From Macrococcus bovicus (lineage in GTDB: Bacteria > Bacillota > Bacilli > Staphylococcales > Staphylococcaceae), in NCBI RefSeq assembly GCF_004359575.1, contig NZ_SCWF01000007.1:1-64000 (forward strand): a stretch of DNA of 64,000 bases, written 5' to 3'. Each line of letters starts with the position of its first letter. Positions within the stretch are counted from its first letter, which is position 1. The translations under genes were made by a program, and so were the position numbers. This document shows, in pieces, positions 30,820 through 41,220 of this stretch. Under the pieces are notes generated by a model. It saw only the letters and a list, made by a program, of their open reading frames with translations. It searched no databases and was not told the DNA's origin.

Positions 30820-31728
30820 TTATTTAACAGTCAGACATTTCTCGTACAGGCCGTCTTCTTCTTTAATCCGTTCCACTAAAGTAGAACCGATATCTGACGG
30901 TGTAGCCGCTGTTTTAATGCCTGCTGCGTTCATCGCTTTGATTTTTTCAGCCGCTGTCCCTTTACCGCCTGAAATGATCGCGCCGGCGTGACCCATACGT
31001 TTACCTGGAGGTGCTGTCTGACCACCGATGAAGCCGACAACCGGCTTCGTCATGTTCGCTTTGACCCATTCAGCTGCTTCTTCCTCAGCCGTTCCACCGA
31101 TCTCACCGATCATGACCACTGCATATGTTTCTGGGTCATTGTTGAACGCTTCCAGAACATCGATGAAGTTGGTACCGTTAACAGGGTCGCCGCCGATACC
31201 GACAGCTGTTGTCTGACCGATACCGAGCTGTGTCAGCTGATGAACTGCTTCGTAAGTAAGAGTCCCAGAACGTGATACGACGCCGACATGCCCTTTTTTG
31301 TGGATGTAGCCCGGCATAATACCGATCTTACATTCATCAGCTGTGATCACACCTGGACAGTTCGGACCGACGAGACGTGTTTTCTTGCCCTTCATATAAC
31401 GCTTGACTTTGACCATGTCAAGAACCGGAATATGTTCAGTGATACAGATAGCCAGCTCAAGTTCTGCATCGACACATTCTACAATCGCATCGGCTGCAAA
31501 TGGTGCCGGCACATAGATAACAGAAACTGTAGCGCCTGTTGCTTTCACCGCTTCTTCTACTGTATTGAAGACCGGTACGCCTTCAACTTCCATGCCGCCT
31601 TTACCAGGTGTGACGCCGGCTACAATCTGTGTCCCATATTCAATCATTTGTTTAGTATGGAAAAGAGCTGTTGCTCCTGTAATCCCTTGTACTAATACTT
31701 TCGTATTTTTATCAATAAATACTCCCAC
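30820..31728 (-). CDS. sucD: Succinyl-CoA synthetase alpha subunit
   Basis: Alpha subunit (302 aa) of succinate-CoA ligase, carrying the CoA-binding Rossmann domain ([18 protein letters not shown]) and the phosphohistidine loop in [23 protein letters not shown]. It lies 17 bp behind sucC. Confidence 0.98.
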   Translation of the reverse strand: MGVFIDKNTKVLVQGITGATALFHTKQMIEYGTQIVAGVTPGKGGMEVEGVPVFNTVEEAVKATGATVSVIYVPAPFAADAIVECVDAELELAICITEHIPVLDMVKVKRYMKGKKTRLVGPNCPGVITADECKIGIMPGYIHKKGHVGVVSRSGTLTYEAVHQLTQLGIGQTTAVGIGGDPVNGTNFIDVLEAFNNDPETYAVVMIGEIGGTAEEEAAEWVKANMTKPVVGFIGGQTAPPGKRMGHAGAIISGGKGTAAEKIKAMNAAGIKTAATPSDIGSTLVERIKEEDGLYEKCLTVK

Positions 31729-31745
31729 GAATTTCTCCCCGCTTC

Positions 31746-32915
31746 CTATTTAGCTTGTTTAACTAATTCAACGATTTTCTGTGCCCCTTCTGCCATTGTG
31801 CCGGCAGGTGTGATCGCAAGACCAGAGTTCTCCAGAATTTCTTTGCCCTGGTCAACATTGGTCCCTTCTAAGCGCACGACAAGAGGAATCGTCAGTTCAA
31901 GTTCTTTAGCTGCCGCAACGACACCTTCAGCGATAACATCACATTTCATGATACCACCGAAGATATTGACAAAAATACCTTCTACTTTGTCATCACCTAA
32001 GATGATCTTGAATGCTTCTGTTACCTTCTCCTTCGTTGCGCCGCCCCCTACATCAAGGAAGTTCGCCGGATTGCCGCCGAAATGGTTGATGGTGTCCATC
32101 GTTGCCATCGCAAGTCCCGCACCATTGACCATACAGCCGATGTTGCCATCCAGTGCGATATAGGCCAGATCATATTTAGACGCTTCGATCTCTTTTGGAT
32201 CCTCTTCTTCCAGGTCGCGGAGTTCAACGATATCTTTATGGCGGAACAGAGCGTTAGAGTCGAAGTTGATCTTAGCATCGAGCGCAAGCACATCACCGGA
32301 ACCTGTTGTGACGAGCGGATTGATTTCGATGATTGACGCATCTTTCTGAATGAAGACATCATAGAGTCCCATCATGATCTTCACTGCTTTATTGACAGAT
32401 TCTTTAGGGATATTAATGTTAAAAGCTAAACGACGTGCCTGAAACGGCATTAAACCGGTAACAGGATCGATGACTTCCTTGAAGATTTTCTCAGGATTTG
32501 ACTCAGCTACTTCTTCGATTTCCGTGCCGCCTTCTTCTGAACCCATCAATACAACAGAGTCAGTCGCGCGGTCTAAGACGAAACCGAGATAATATTCTTT
32601 CCGGATATCGCATCCTTCTTCAATCAGTAAACGTTTAACTTCTTTACCTTCAGGACCTGTCTGGTGAGTGACCAGTACTTTCCCTAACAGTTCTTCAGCA
32701 TAATCTTTCACTTCATCCAAGCTTTTCGCAATTTTAACGCCACCCGCTTTACCGCGGCCCCCTGCGTGGATTTGAGCTTTAACGACGTAAACGCCCTCTT
32801 TTAATCCTTTTGCTACTTCAACTGCTTCGTCAGGTGTATAAGCAACTGAACCGTTCGGTACAGCTACACCCATTGAGCGAAAAATTTCTTTCCCTTGATA
32901 CTCATGGATATTCAT
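31746..32915 (-). CDS. sucC: Succinyl-CoA synthetase beta subunit
   Basis: ATP-grasp beta subunit (389 aa) of the TCA-cycle ligase that makes ATP or GTP from succinyl-CoA. [12 protein letters not shown] start, [13 protein letters not shown] nucleotide loop, and [15 protein letters not shown] near the C-terminus. First gene of sucCD, with a strong promoter overlapped by a CcpA-like site. Confidence 0.98.
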   Translation of the reverse strand: MNIHEYQGKEIFRSMGVAVPNGSVAYTPDEAVEVAKGLKEGVYVVKAQIHAGGRGKAGGVKIAKSLDEVKDYAEELLGKVLVTHQTGPEGKEVKRLLIEEGCDIRKEYYLGFVLDRATDSVVLMGSEEGGTEIEEVAESNPEKIFKEVIDPVTGLMPFQARRLAFNINIPKESVNKAVKIMMGLYDVFIQKDASIIEINPLVTTGSGDVLALDAKINFDSNALFRHKDIVELRDLEEEDPKEIEASKYDLAYIALDGNIGCMVNGAGLAMATMDTINHFGGNPANFLDVGGGATKEKVTEAFKIILGDDKVEGIFVNIFGGIMKCDVIAEGVVAAAKELELTIPLVVRLEGTNVDQGKEILENSGLAITPAGTMAEGAQKIVELVKQAK

Positions 32916-32958
32916 CTTCCATCCTCCTAAATACGGGTTAAATTCAGCTTACGGTACA

Positions 32959-32987
32959 ATTATAGGAAATGTAAGCGTTATTGTAAA
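32959..32987 (-). promoter_or_regulatory. sucCD promoter with cre-like site
   Basis: Minus strand: TTTACA (32987-32982), 17-bp spacer, TATAAT (32964-32959). Inside the spacer on the plus strand, TGTAAGCGTTATTG (32970-32983) matches the catabolite-response consensus TGWAANCGNTNWCA at 12 of 14 positions. CcpA bound there would block the polymerase. Confidence 0.6.
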
Positions 32988-32996
32988 CGATAATTG

Positions 32997-33752
32997 TCAG
33001 TCGGTGCTGATAATCGACTTGATCGGTTCGAATGTCCGCCGGTGGATCGGTGTAATGCCGCGCTCCTGAATACCCGCTAAATGCCTCGCTGTTCCGTAAC
33101 CTGCATTCTGACTGAAATCATAGCCCGGGTATAGTTTGTCGTATTCTGCCATCAGCCGGTCACGATACTCTTTCGCCAGTATACTGGCCGCACTGATCGA
33201 GACACTGCGCATATCCCCTTTAATAATCGCTTCTTCAATCAAGCCGGTGTTCAGCGTCATGGCATCTATCAGCAGGACAGTCGGTTTAACCTTGAGGCTT
33301 TCAACAGCTCGCCGCATCGCAAGCTTAGAGGCCTCGTATATATTGATGGCGTCAATCTCTTCAACCGTCGCTATCCCTATCGCATAGTCGCGCACCTGGC
33401 TGAGAAGAAGGGCCTCAATACTTCGCCTTTTCTTTGCAGACAGTTTCTTCGAATCGGTCATCCCCGGATAGAAATGATTCTCTTCCAGTATCACTGCACA
33501 TGCCACAACAGGACCGGCCAGCGGTCCACGGCCCACTTCATCTATACCGCAGATGATTTCACCTGGATAGCGGTTTTCAAACTCCATCGCCTGCCTATAA
33601 TTTTTTCTGACCTGCTCTGCCTGCTCCAGCTGTTTCAGCCTCTGGGCCACCAGCTTTCTGGCGCCGGCACGCGTATCCTGGCCGAAATCATTGTGTATCT
33701 CTGCAGCTGTATGGTAGCTCTGAAGTGCTGTCTTCAGTTCACTCAGCTTCAT
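32997..33752 (-). CDS. rnhB: Ribonuclease HII
   Basis: Removes ribonucleotides from DNA. 251 residues with the HII signature [20 protein letters not shown] (first Asp-Glu) and [10 protein letters not shown]; the N-terminal extension of about 65 residues is usual for the Firmicute enzyme. It overlaps the rbgA 3' end by 14 bp. Confidence 0.97.
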   Translation of the reverse strand: MKLSELKTALQSYHTAAEIHNDFGQDTRAGARKLVAQRLKQLEQAEQVRKNYRQAMEFENRYPGEIICGIDEVGRGPLAGPVVACAVILEENHFYPGMTDSKKLSAKKRRSIEALLLSQVRDYAIGIATVEEIDAINIYEASKLAMRRAVESLKVKPTVLLIDAMTLNTGLIEEAIIKGDMRSVSISAASILAKEYRDRLMAEYDKLYPGYDFSQNAGYGTARHLAGIQERGITPIHRRTFEPIKSIISTD

Positions 33753-34620
33753 CTGAATGTCCTAAGTCCTCTACTCGGTCAAAAGTGTAACGTCCGACCT
33801 TCGCATTACGAATATCGCGGACCACAAGCTCGATGACAGACTCGTAGTCAATTTCGTTCCCCTTGTTCTTCATGCCACGGCTTCTACCGATCTGATCGAA
33901 GATTTCCAGATACGGATCATTTTCTTCTATAGTAATATGATAATGGTGATTGAGGGTTGCGAGGTCGTGGGACTGCATATATTCGAGGCCATAGATCGCC
34001 ACTTCATCGAGATGGACGATACTATCTTTGATGGCGCCTGTCAGACTGAGTTTTTTACCGACAATCTGGTCTTCGAATTTCGGCCACAGAATACCCGGTG
34101 TGTCCAGCAGTTCGAGTGTTTTACCGACCTTGATCCACTGCTGTTTCTTGGTGACCCCAGGCATATTGCCGGTCTTTGCCAGTGATTTTTTGGCGAGACG
34201 GTTGATGAGCGTGGATTTCCCTACATTCGGAATACCGACAATCATGGCACGGATGGCACGTGGACGTAGTCCTTTAGCCGCCAGTCTGTCAAACTTCTCC
34301 TTCGTCACCGCTTCTGCCGCCTTAATGACCATATTCAAGTTCTTGCCGTTCTTCGCATCGAGGGCGACAGGATAGACCCCCTGTGCTTCAAAATGTTTCA
34401 TCCATTTCGCTGTTTCTCTCGGATCTGCCATATCCATTTTATTCAGCAGGACTACACGCGGTTTATCTTTGATGATCTCACTGATCATCGGGTTGCTGGA
34501 AGCGTACGGAATGCGGGCATCCAGCAGTTCAAAGACACAGTCCACCATCTTCAGCTGTTCCGTTACTTCACGTCGTGCTTTGGCCATATGGCCGGGAAAC
34601 CATTGTATTGTCAATGTCAT
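33739..34620 (-). CDS. rbgA: Ribosome biogenesis GTPase RbgA (YlqF)
   Basis: Circularly permuted GTPase required for late 50S assembly, 293 residues. Order G4-G1-G3: NKMD ([10 protein letters not shown]), then [18 protein letters not shown], then DTPGILWP. Divergent from the glycosylation operon that starts 82 bp away. In S. aureus, rplS usually follows nearby; here a 10.5-kb insertion of envelope genes intervenes. Confidence 0.97.
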   Translation of the reverse strand: MTLTIQWFPGHMAKARREVTEQLKMVDCVFELLDARIPYASSNPMISEIIKDKPRVVLLNKMDMADPRETAKWMKHFEAQGVYPVALDAKNGKNLNMVIKAAEAVTKEKFDRLAAKGLRPRAIRAMIVGIPNVGKSTLINRLAKKSLAKTGNMPGVTKKQQWIKVGKTLELLDTPGILWPKFEDQIVGKKLSLTGAIKDSIVHLDEVAIYGLEYMQSHDLATLNHHYHITIEENDPYLEIFDQIGRSRGMKNKGNEIDYESVIELVVRDIRNAKVGRYTFDRVEDLGHSDEAE

Positions 34621-34702
34621 TACCTTCTTTCATGAGTCTTTAAGTTAATTCATGTTATGATATAGTCTGATATTAATAATCAGCATTAACAAAGGAGTCA
34701 TC

Positions 34703-35638
34703 ATGAAATTATCATTAATCGTCCCTATCTATAATGAAGAAAAAAATATCAGTCGACTTCATCATTCTATCACACAAACCATGACAGCAAATGAATATAA
34801 TTATGAGCTGATTATGATCAACGACGGTTCAAGCGACCGTTCGATTGAAATGATTGAAGCCCTCAGTCAGCAGGACGCTCATATCAAATATGTCTCATTC
34901 TCACGCAACTTCGGCAAGGAGTCTGCGATGCTTGCCGGTTTAAAATGTTCGACCGGAGATGCTGCCATCATACTGGATGCTGACCTCCAGCATCCACCGG
35001 AACTGATTCCGCAGTTTGTCGCCGCCTACCAGGAAGGATACGATCAGGTGGTCGCACGGCGTGACCGGGACGGTGAACATATCCTGCGAAAGATTCCGAG
35101 TCAGCTGTTCTATAAACTGATCAACTTCAATGTTGATGTTGATCTCGTGGACGGTGAAGGAGACTTCAGACTGATCTCCCGGGTCGTGATTGACTCTATT
35201 CTGTCACTTGATGAGTACAACCGCTTCTCAAAAGGCATATTTGAGTGGGTCGGCTTCAGCAAGAAAACCATTCCTTTTAAGAATGTCAGACGGGAAGCAG
35301 GTCAGTCCTCTTTCAATTTCGTGTCCCTTCTGGATTATGCGATTGACGGCGTGCTCAGCTATAACAATAAACCGCTCAGAGTATGCTTTTATTTCGGCAC
35401 AGTGACCTTGATCATCTGTCTGCTCTATATTCTGACTACGCTGATCCAGATTATTTTCACCGGCATAGATGAACCGGGCTACTTCACCATCATTTCAGCC
35501 ATCCTCTTTCTAGGGGGTGTCCAGCTGTTCAGTCTGGGTGTCATCGGTGAATATATCGGCCGTATTTATTCAGAGAGCAAAAGACGGCCTCATTTTATTG
35601 TTGAGCGCACGAACGCTGAGGAGCTGAAACATGACTAG
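34703..35638 (+). CDS. csbB: GT2 glycosyltransferase, CsbB/GtrB-like
   Basis: Polyprenyl-phosphate glycosyltransferase (311 aa) that would charge undecaprenyl phosphate with a sugar on the cytoplasmic face. The GT-A fold is clear: SLIVPIYNEEKNI at the N-terminus, NDGSSDRS (40-47), the metal-binding LDADLQHPPE (91-100), and two membrane helices at about 230-300 ending in the conserved YIGRIYSESKRRPHF. First gene of a four-gene plus-strand operon; its 3' end overlaps the GtrA gene by 8 bp. In B. subtilis CsbB works with GtcA and YfhO to decorate lipoteichoic acid with GlcNAc, which is the model I infer here; the actual sugar is unknown. Confidence 0.88.
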   Translation: MKLSLIVPIYNEEKNISRLHHSITQTMTANEYNYELIMINDGSSDRSIEMIEALSQQDAHIKYVSFSRNFGKESAMLAGLKCSTGDAAIILDADLQHPPELIPQFVAAYQEGYDQVVARRDRDGEHILRKIPSQLFYKLINFNVDVDLVDGEGDFRLISRVVIDSILSLDEYNRFSKGIFEWVGFSKKTIPFKNVRREAGQSSFNFVSLLDYAIDGVLSYNNKPLRVCFYFGTVTLIICLLYILTTLIQIIFTGIDEPGYFTIISAILFLGGVQLFSLGVIGEYIGRIYSESKRRPHFIVERTNAEELKHD

Positions 35639-36014
35639 ACTATTCAGCTCTGCATTCATTCGTTTTGTAGCTGTCGGTGTCATCAATACCGTCAATTATT
35701 ATGTGATGTACTTACTGCTGCTCCACATCGCACCTTATATGGTCAGTCACATCACCGCGTTCCTCTGGTCGTTTATTTGTTCCTACTACTTGAACTGTTA
35801 TATCGTCTATCATGTCAGACCGAAATGGTCGACCTTCCTGAAGTTCCCGCTGACGCAGGTCATCAATATGGGATTACAGACGTTGCTGCTCATGCTTTTC
35901 GTCAAGATGGGACTCGATGAACGACTCGCACCGTTCCCGGCGCTCATCATCACAGTACCTGTCACTTATGTGATCGCAAAATATATTTTCGTCGAGAATA
36001 ATCATGAAAAATAA
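35631..36014 (+). CDS. GtrA-family membrane protein, putative flippase
   Basis: 127 residues with four membrane helices (FIRFVAVGVINTVNYYVMYLLLL...; ...FLWSFICSYYLNCYIVY; ...LQTLLLMLFVKMGL; ...PALIITVPVTYVIAKYIF), the GtrA pattern. The family (GtcA in Gram-positives) is thought to move the undecaprenyl-phosphate sugar across the membrane. Overlaps csbB by 8 bp and the first yfhO by 11 bp, strongly suggesting a single transcript and coupled translation. Confidence 0.9.
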   Translation: MTRLFSSAFIRFVAVGVINTVNYYVMYLLLLHIAPYMVSHITAFLWSFICSYYLNCYIVYHVRPKWSTFLKFPLTQVINMGLQTLLLMLFVKMGLDERLAPFPALIITVPVTYVIAKYIFVENNHEK

Positions 36015-38580
36015 AAAGTATCTATTCCCTTTTCTTTTTCTGCTGCTCGCAGTTTTCGGACACAGTTTCTATATCTACCGGTTCTTGAAGGACGGTACGA
36101 TCTTCACGGGGCCTAACGACGGGCTGGAGCAGATGCTGCCTTTCCAGCTGTTTCTCTATGATAAATGGTCGCATGGTCAGTTTTTCTATGATATGGATTT
36201 TGGTCTCGGTGGCGATTATTATACTGATCTGGCCTACTATTATTCGACTTCGATTGTCTTTTATGTGAATATGGTCGCCATCTGGTGGCTGAACCTGGTC
36301 TTTCATTTTAAGACGGAGAGCATCCAGTTCTGGGCGGTCAATGCATTCTATATTTCCATCTTCAAGTCTGCTGTGGCCATGTATTTCACCTATCTTTATT
36401 TCACCTATCTGAAGGTGGACCGTATAAGTGCGCTGCTCGGTGCTTTTCTCTTTCTGACGTCAGCGATTTATTTCCGCTTTACGCTTTACTGGTCATTCTT
36501 TTCAGATGTCTTTATTTTCCTGCCGCTGCTTCTGCTCGGCATAGAGAAGTATATTCAGGACAAGAAGAAGATCTGGTTTATCACTGCTGTCGCCTTGTCT
36601 CTTATCAATAATTTCTATTTCGCCTATTATCAGATGCTTTTCGGGGTGATCTACTTTATCATCCGCATGATTTTCCGCTCTGAAAGAGACCGTGCCGCGC
36701 GACTCGACCAGTGGAAAGCCTTCCTGATGATGACTTTACTGGGAACGGGCATCTCGATGTTCAGCTTTTTCTACGGCGTCAAAGGCTTTCTGCAGAATGA
36801 CCGCGCACCGTATACCGACCCGATGACACTCTTCAATACATTCGATCAGCACGCTAATATCTTCTATGATAACTATCTGGTCATCGTTCTCTACATTACC
36901 TTGCAGGCACTCTTCACTTTTAAGTTCTACCGCTCTTATTTCTATCGTTTCTTTGCACTGATGACCATCGCCCTGATTTACTTGAGTTTCATGCCCTTTA
37001 TCGATTCTGTCTTCAACGGTTTCTCAGCACCGCAGAAGCGGTGGCACTATTTACTGACCTTCTTCTCCAGCGGGCTGATCGCCATGTATATCGCCCGGTT
37101 CCGTCATATTTCGGTCCAGAATTATCTCTATTCACTGCTGCCCGGCTTCATCATTGTGGGTCTGAGCTACATCTATATCGACAAGAAAGTGGAATGGCTC
37201 TGGTATTTGCCGGTCATCGCGTTAATCGGCCTATGCATCCTGCTGGTTAAAAATAAACGTGCCCAGCAAGTGCTTTATATCGCACAGATCGCTGCCCTGA
37301 TGCTCTTCAACTGGCATGTCGTGAAAGAACATAACGTGTATGACAACTATAATCCGGGCATCGACAGCAGGGCGAAGATGTCCTACATTGAATCGAGCGT
37401 CTACAACTCAGGACTGCAGCAGGAGATCATCAATGACTTAAAGGCCAGACTGAAGCCAGGCGAACGTATCGACTGGCGAGTGCTTGAACAGGATAATACC
37501 CCGCTCTATCAGCGTTTCCCGGGGGTCAGTCTATATTCCAGCATCTTTGACGGTTCACTGATAGACTTCTATTATCATCAGCTGAAGATCAATCTGAAGG
37601 AAGAATCTATCAGCCGCTACTCCACTTTCCAGTCACGCAGCAATCTGGAGTCGCTCTTTAATGTGCGCTATCTCGTCAGAAAAGATTACCAGACTGATGT
37701 TCCTGAGAATTTCAAGCTGATCGAGACAAAAGGCAAGTATAATATTTATGAGAACACCCTGCCGCTGCCTGTCGCTAAAGTAACAGACACTATATTTGAC
37801 GCTGATACCCTAAAGACACCGATCGACCGTGAGCATGCGATGTTAAAAGGTGTGGTGCTCAACGGAGAATCCACCGCTTCAATATCACCAGCTGAAAATC
37901 TGCTCAGCTCAAGTACCATTCAGGCATCAGGTGCTACATGGCAGACGTACAATCAAACATTGAGCGTCAATCCGCCGAGCGGGGGTGTGATCATCACACT
38001 GCCGAAGGACGCACTGAAAAAGTATAAGGATTTCTATGTGGAACTTCATGCCGAACTGACTTCTGCTGAAAGCAATATCCAGATCAATGTCAACGGCTAT
38101 GCGAATAACCGTCTCTTCAAGTCCAGTAAATACCGGACTCATCAGGACGATCTGCTGTACCGGGTCAAGCCGAAGAACGGCAAGATTTTAATCGGGATGA
38201 CGCAAGGGACCTACCGCTTTAACATCCAGGGGATCTACGGTGAAGACTATCAGGCTCTTGAAAAGGCTGAGCGGACGAATGAAATCAAGTTCACTGAAGA
38301 CGGTCATCATATGCAGGCTGTCCTCAAAGAGCATCGTGCAGGCTACCTCGTCACACCGATTATTTACCGTGACGGTCTGACTGCGCGCATCGATGGCAAG
38401 AAGGCACCTGTTGAACGCGGCAATTATCTGCAGGCAGTCGTCAAAGTGCCCGCTGATGCTCGAGTGGTCGAGTTCAAATATATACCGCCCTATTTCTATC
38501 TGACTGTCCTTATTTCGCTGCTGTCACTCATTGCTGCCCTGTTTTATCTAAAACCGGTACAAAGGAAGCGTAAACCATGA
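36004..38580 (+). CDS. yfhO: YfhO-family membrane glycosyltransferase, copy 1
   Basis: 858-residue GT-C-like integral membrane protein: about 12-14 helices in the first ~450 residues and a large extracytoplasmic C-terminal domain (about 460-830) with a final anchoring helix (FYLTVLISLLSLIAALFYL). The conserved acidic loop is visible after helix 1 (GPNDGLEQMLPFQLFLYDKWSHGQFFYDMDFGLGGD). In the CsbB/GtcA/YfhO model, YfhO transfers the sugar from the lipid carrier onto a wall polymer outside the cell. Overlaps copy 2 by 4 bp. Confidence 0.9.
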   Translation: MKNKKYLFPFLFLLLAVFGHSFYIYRFLKDGTIFTGPNDGLEQMLPFQLFLYDKWSHGQFFYDMDFGLGGDYYTDLAYYYSTSIVFYVNMVAIWWLNLVFHFKTESIQFWAVNAFYISIFKSAVAMYFTYLYFTYLKVDRISALLGAFLFLTSAIYFRFTLYWSFFSDVFIFLPLLLLGIEKYIQDKKKIWFITAVALSLINNFYFAYYQMLFGVIYFIIRMIFRSERDRAARLDQWKAFLMMTLLGTGISMFSFFYGVKGFLQNDRAPYTDPMTLFNTFDQHANIFYDNYLVIVLYITLQALFTFKFYRSYFYRFFALMTIALIYLSFMPFIDSVFNGFSAPQKRWHYLLTFFSSGLIAMYIARFRHISVQNYLYSLLPGFIIVGLSYIYIDKKVEWLWYLPVIALIGLCILLVKNKRAQQVLYIAQIAALMLFNWHVVKEHNVYDNYNPGIDSRAKMSYIESSVYNSGLQQEIINDLKARLKPGERIDWRVLEQDNTPLYQRFPGVSLYSSIFDGSLIDFYYHQLKINLKEESISRYSTFQSRSNLESLFNVRYLVRKDYQTDVPENFKLIETKGKYNIYENTLPLPVAKVTDTIFDADTLKTPIDREHAMLKGVVLNGESTASISPAENLLSSSTIQASGATWQTYNQTLSVNPPSGGVIITLPKDALKKYKDFYVELHAELTSAESNIQINVNGYANNRLFKSSKYRTHQDDLLYRVKPKNGKILIGMTQGTYRFNIQGIYGEDYQALEKAERTNEIKFTEDGHHMQAVLKEHRAGYLVTPIIYRDGLTARIDGKKAPVERGNYLQAVVKVPADARVVEFKYIPPYFYLTVLISLLSLIAALFYLKPVQRKRKP

Positions 38581-41180
38581 AATACAAAACGTTCATCACC
38601 TGTCTTGTCCTGTCGCTTCTGGCTCATAGTGTCATCATTTACAGATTTGTCACTGAGGGCATCCTGTTCTCAGGTAAAGGCGACAGTATCGCGCAGATGA
38701 TCCCTTTTCAGCTCTATTTATATGAGCAGTTCTCAAAGTTTAATTTTTTCTATGATATGGGCTTCGGCATAGGCGGCGATTTCTTTCGCAGCCTTGCCTA
38801 TTATTATTCGACTTCACCGATCGCCTATCTCAATTTCGGAGCCGTCTATCTGCTGGATCTCTTTCTGCCGCTGAACACCGGCAGCCCTGACTTCTGGTTT
38901 GTCAATCAGATCATCGTCTCCATCTTTAAGCTGACAGCGATTCTCTATGTCACTTACCGCCTTTTCAAGTATCTCGGTATCAATCAATATGCGAGCATGG
39001 CCAGTGCATTTCTCTACGGCTATTCGACCGTCTATTTCTTCTTCACTTTTACCTGGAGTTTCTTCAGCGATGTGATGTTCTATCTGCCGCTGACGATACT
39101 CGGTATGGAACGGTACTTTGCCGAGCGTAAAATCGGCCTCTATCTTTTAGGCATCGCACTGACGCTCCATTCCAATTTTTATTTCAGTTACTATCAGTTT
39201 ATCTTTGTGCTCTTTTATTTCATCTACCGGACACTCTACAGGAAGGCGAGCGATAGCGTATCGAGACGGACGAAGCTCATCACGATTGTTATCTCGTCAC
39301 TTATCGCGCTCATGATCAGTGCTGTCGGCTTCTATACGGGCGTCACGAGCTATCTGCTGAATGACCGGACACTCCCGCCGATCAAGCTGAAGCCGTTCAT
39401 TGATTTTATCAGCCATTATAACCTCTTCTATGACGGCTACTATATCGTTATACCATTTGTTGCGGTGATGGCACTTTTTACGTTCAAGCTATACAGAAAC
39501 TATACCTTCAGACTGTTCGCCGTCATTACCTGGCTCTTCATGGCGGGTTCATTGTCCCCCTTATTTGATAGTTTCTTCAACGGCTTTTCAATTGACCAGA
39601 GACGCTGGGTCTATATGCTTGCATTCTCCGCGGCCGGTCTGGTCGCGGTCTACCTGCATCATCTGAAGAACCTGACCTTGAAGGATATCATCATTTCCTT
39701 GCTACCTGTCTCACTCATCTATAGCCTGTCGGTTATCGGCAGTGGCAAATCGCTCACCTGGCTGATCTTCATTCCGGTTGTAGCTGTTATCATCATGCTT
39801 TATGTATACAGACCACAAGTGATCACTTTTCAGTTCCTCACTGTGACGGTTGTCATCATGAACCTCTATTTTGTCTATGACTACATCCGTGAACAGATGG
39901 ATACACTCCATCCCTTCTATGAACATGACCTGGCATTTGTCCAGTCGGATAAATATAACAGTGAGACGCAGCGGTCAATCATCAAGAATATCACAACAGA
40001 ATCACCTGCAGCCCGGATTGACTGGCAGACTTCGGCCACACATAACACACCGCTTTATCAGCATTTCAACGGCATCAAGCTTTATTCAAGTATCTTTGAC
40101 AAAGATATCTATCAGTTCTATGATGAGGAACTGAATATCACGATGGACACAGACAGCAACAGCATCTACTACCGGCTGGGTGAACGGGCGAATCTCTATA
40201 GTCTCTTTAATGTCAACCATTCCATCCGGACCGATAATATCGCGACACTGCCCTATGGTTTTGAACTGACCGATCAGAGACAGGGCAAGGAGAAACGCTA
40301 CTCTGTCTACCGCAATACCCATGAACTGCCGCTGGTCAGAGTCACGGATAAAGTGTTCAATCCACAAGAGCTGAAAACACCGATTGACCGCGAGCACGCG
40401 ATGCTTGAGGGTGTTGTGCTGGACAGTCCCTCCAACTCAAAAGTGACTCCAGCTGAAAATCTCCTGCCTCAGACTACGATGTCACTGAATAATGCGACAT
40501 ATGACGGTCAACAGCTCATCGTCAGTCAGGATCAGGGCGGCATCACCTATCGTCTCCCTAAACGTCTGGCTGACCGCTATAAAGATTTATATGTGGATCT
40601 AAGTATCGAACTGAAAACGCCGAGCCGCTATCATTACGTCTGGATCAATGAGATCTATCAGTCCCGGAAACCGCTCGATGATGACTACCGCCGTTTCAAT
40701 CCGACTATCACGTTGCGGATCAAAGCGAGTGATTTGATTCAGCTGAAGCTTATGTCGGGTACTTATACGTATCACATCAACGGCATCTACGGTGAAGATT
40801 ATACGACACTGGAATCAGCTACACAGCAGCAGAAGCATCAGCTGACTCAGGCAGGTGGTAAACTCGTCGCGACACTGAGTCCGCATGATACAGGTTACGC
40901 TGTAATCCCGACGCCTTATTTAAACGGGATGTCTGCTAAAGTGGACGGCAGGAAAGCTGAAGTTTCTGAAGGCAACTACTTAATGACCGCTGTCAAAGTA
41001 GACAAAAATGCCAGAAAAATAGAACTCACTTACACACCGCCCTACTTCCATCTGATGCAGCTCATCAGCCTTATCGGTTTAGCCACCGCTATCTGGTATA
41101 TACAAAAAGTGAGTCGCGGAAAACGCAGTACCGTCACTAATCAAGAAGAAATCGACACCATTGCACCGCCTGCTGAATAG
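38577..41180 (+). CDS. yfhO: YfhO-family membrane glycosyltransferase, copy 2
   Basis: 867-residue paralogue of the gene before it, with the same architecture (GKGDSIAQMIPFQLYLYEQFSKFNFFYDMGFGIGGD loop, polytopic half, extracytoplasmic domain, terminal helix FHLMQLISLIGLATAIWYI) and closely matching segments such as LKTPIDREHAMLEGVVL. The copies are clearly diverged, so the duplication is old or both were acquired together. A different acceptor or a heteromeric enzyme are the two obvious explanations. The operon ends in a strong bidirectional terminator. Confidence 0.9.
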   Translation: MKYKTFITCLVLSLLAHSVIIYRFVTEGILFSGKGDSIAQMIPFQLYLYEQFSKFNFFYDMGFGIGGDFFRSLAYYYSTSPIAYLNFGAVYLLDLFLPLNTGSPDFWFVNQIIVSIFKLTAILYVTYRLFKYLGINQYASMASAFLYGYSTVYFFFTFTWSFFSDVMFYLPLTILGMERYFAERKIGLYLLGIALTLHSNFYFSYYQFIFVLFYFIYRTLYRKASDSVSRRTKLITIVISSLIALMISAVGFYTGVTSYLLNDRTLPPIKLKPFIDFISHYNLFYDGYYIVIPFVAVMALFTFKLYRNYTFRLFAVITWLFMAGSLSPLFDSFFNGFSIDQRRWVYMLAFSAAGLVAVYLHHLKNLTLKDIIISLLPVSLIYSLSVIGSGKSLTWLIFIPVVAVIIMLYVYRPQVITFQFLTVTVVIMNLYFVYDYIREQMDTLHPFYEHDLAFVQSDKYNSETQRSIIKNITTESPAARIDWQTSATHNTPLYQHFNGIKLYSSIFDKDIYQFYDEELNITMDTDSNSIYYRLGERANLYSLFNVNHSIRTDNIATLPYGFELTDQRQGKEKRYSVYRNTHELPLVRVTDKVFNPQELKTPIDREHAMLEGVVLDSPSNSKVTPAENLLPQTTMSLNNATYDGQQLIVSQDQGGITYRLPKRLADRYKDLYVDLSIELKTPSRYHYVWINEIYQSRKPLDDDYRRFNPTITLRIKASDLIQLKLMSGTYTYHINGIYGEDYTTLESATQQQKHQLTQAGGKLVATLSPHDTGYAVIPTPYLNGMSAKVDGRKAEVSEGNYLMTAVKVDKNARKIELTYTPPYFHLMQLISLIGLATAIWYIQKVSRGKRSTVTNQEEIDTIAPPAE

Positions 41181-41220
41181 AAAAATCCCGTTATATCTCA
41201 AAAGATATAACGGGATTTTT
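41181..41220. terminator. Bidirectional terminator between yfhO copy 2 and the ABC exporter
   Basis: A perfect 18-nt-arm dyad (41181-41198 and 41203-41220) with a CAAA loop; core ATCCCGTTATATCT, flanked by A5 and T5 so that it works in both directions. It touches the stop codons of both convergent genes. Confidence 0.92.
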
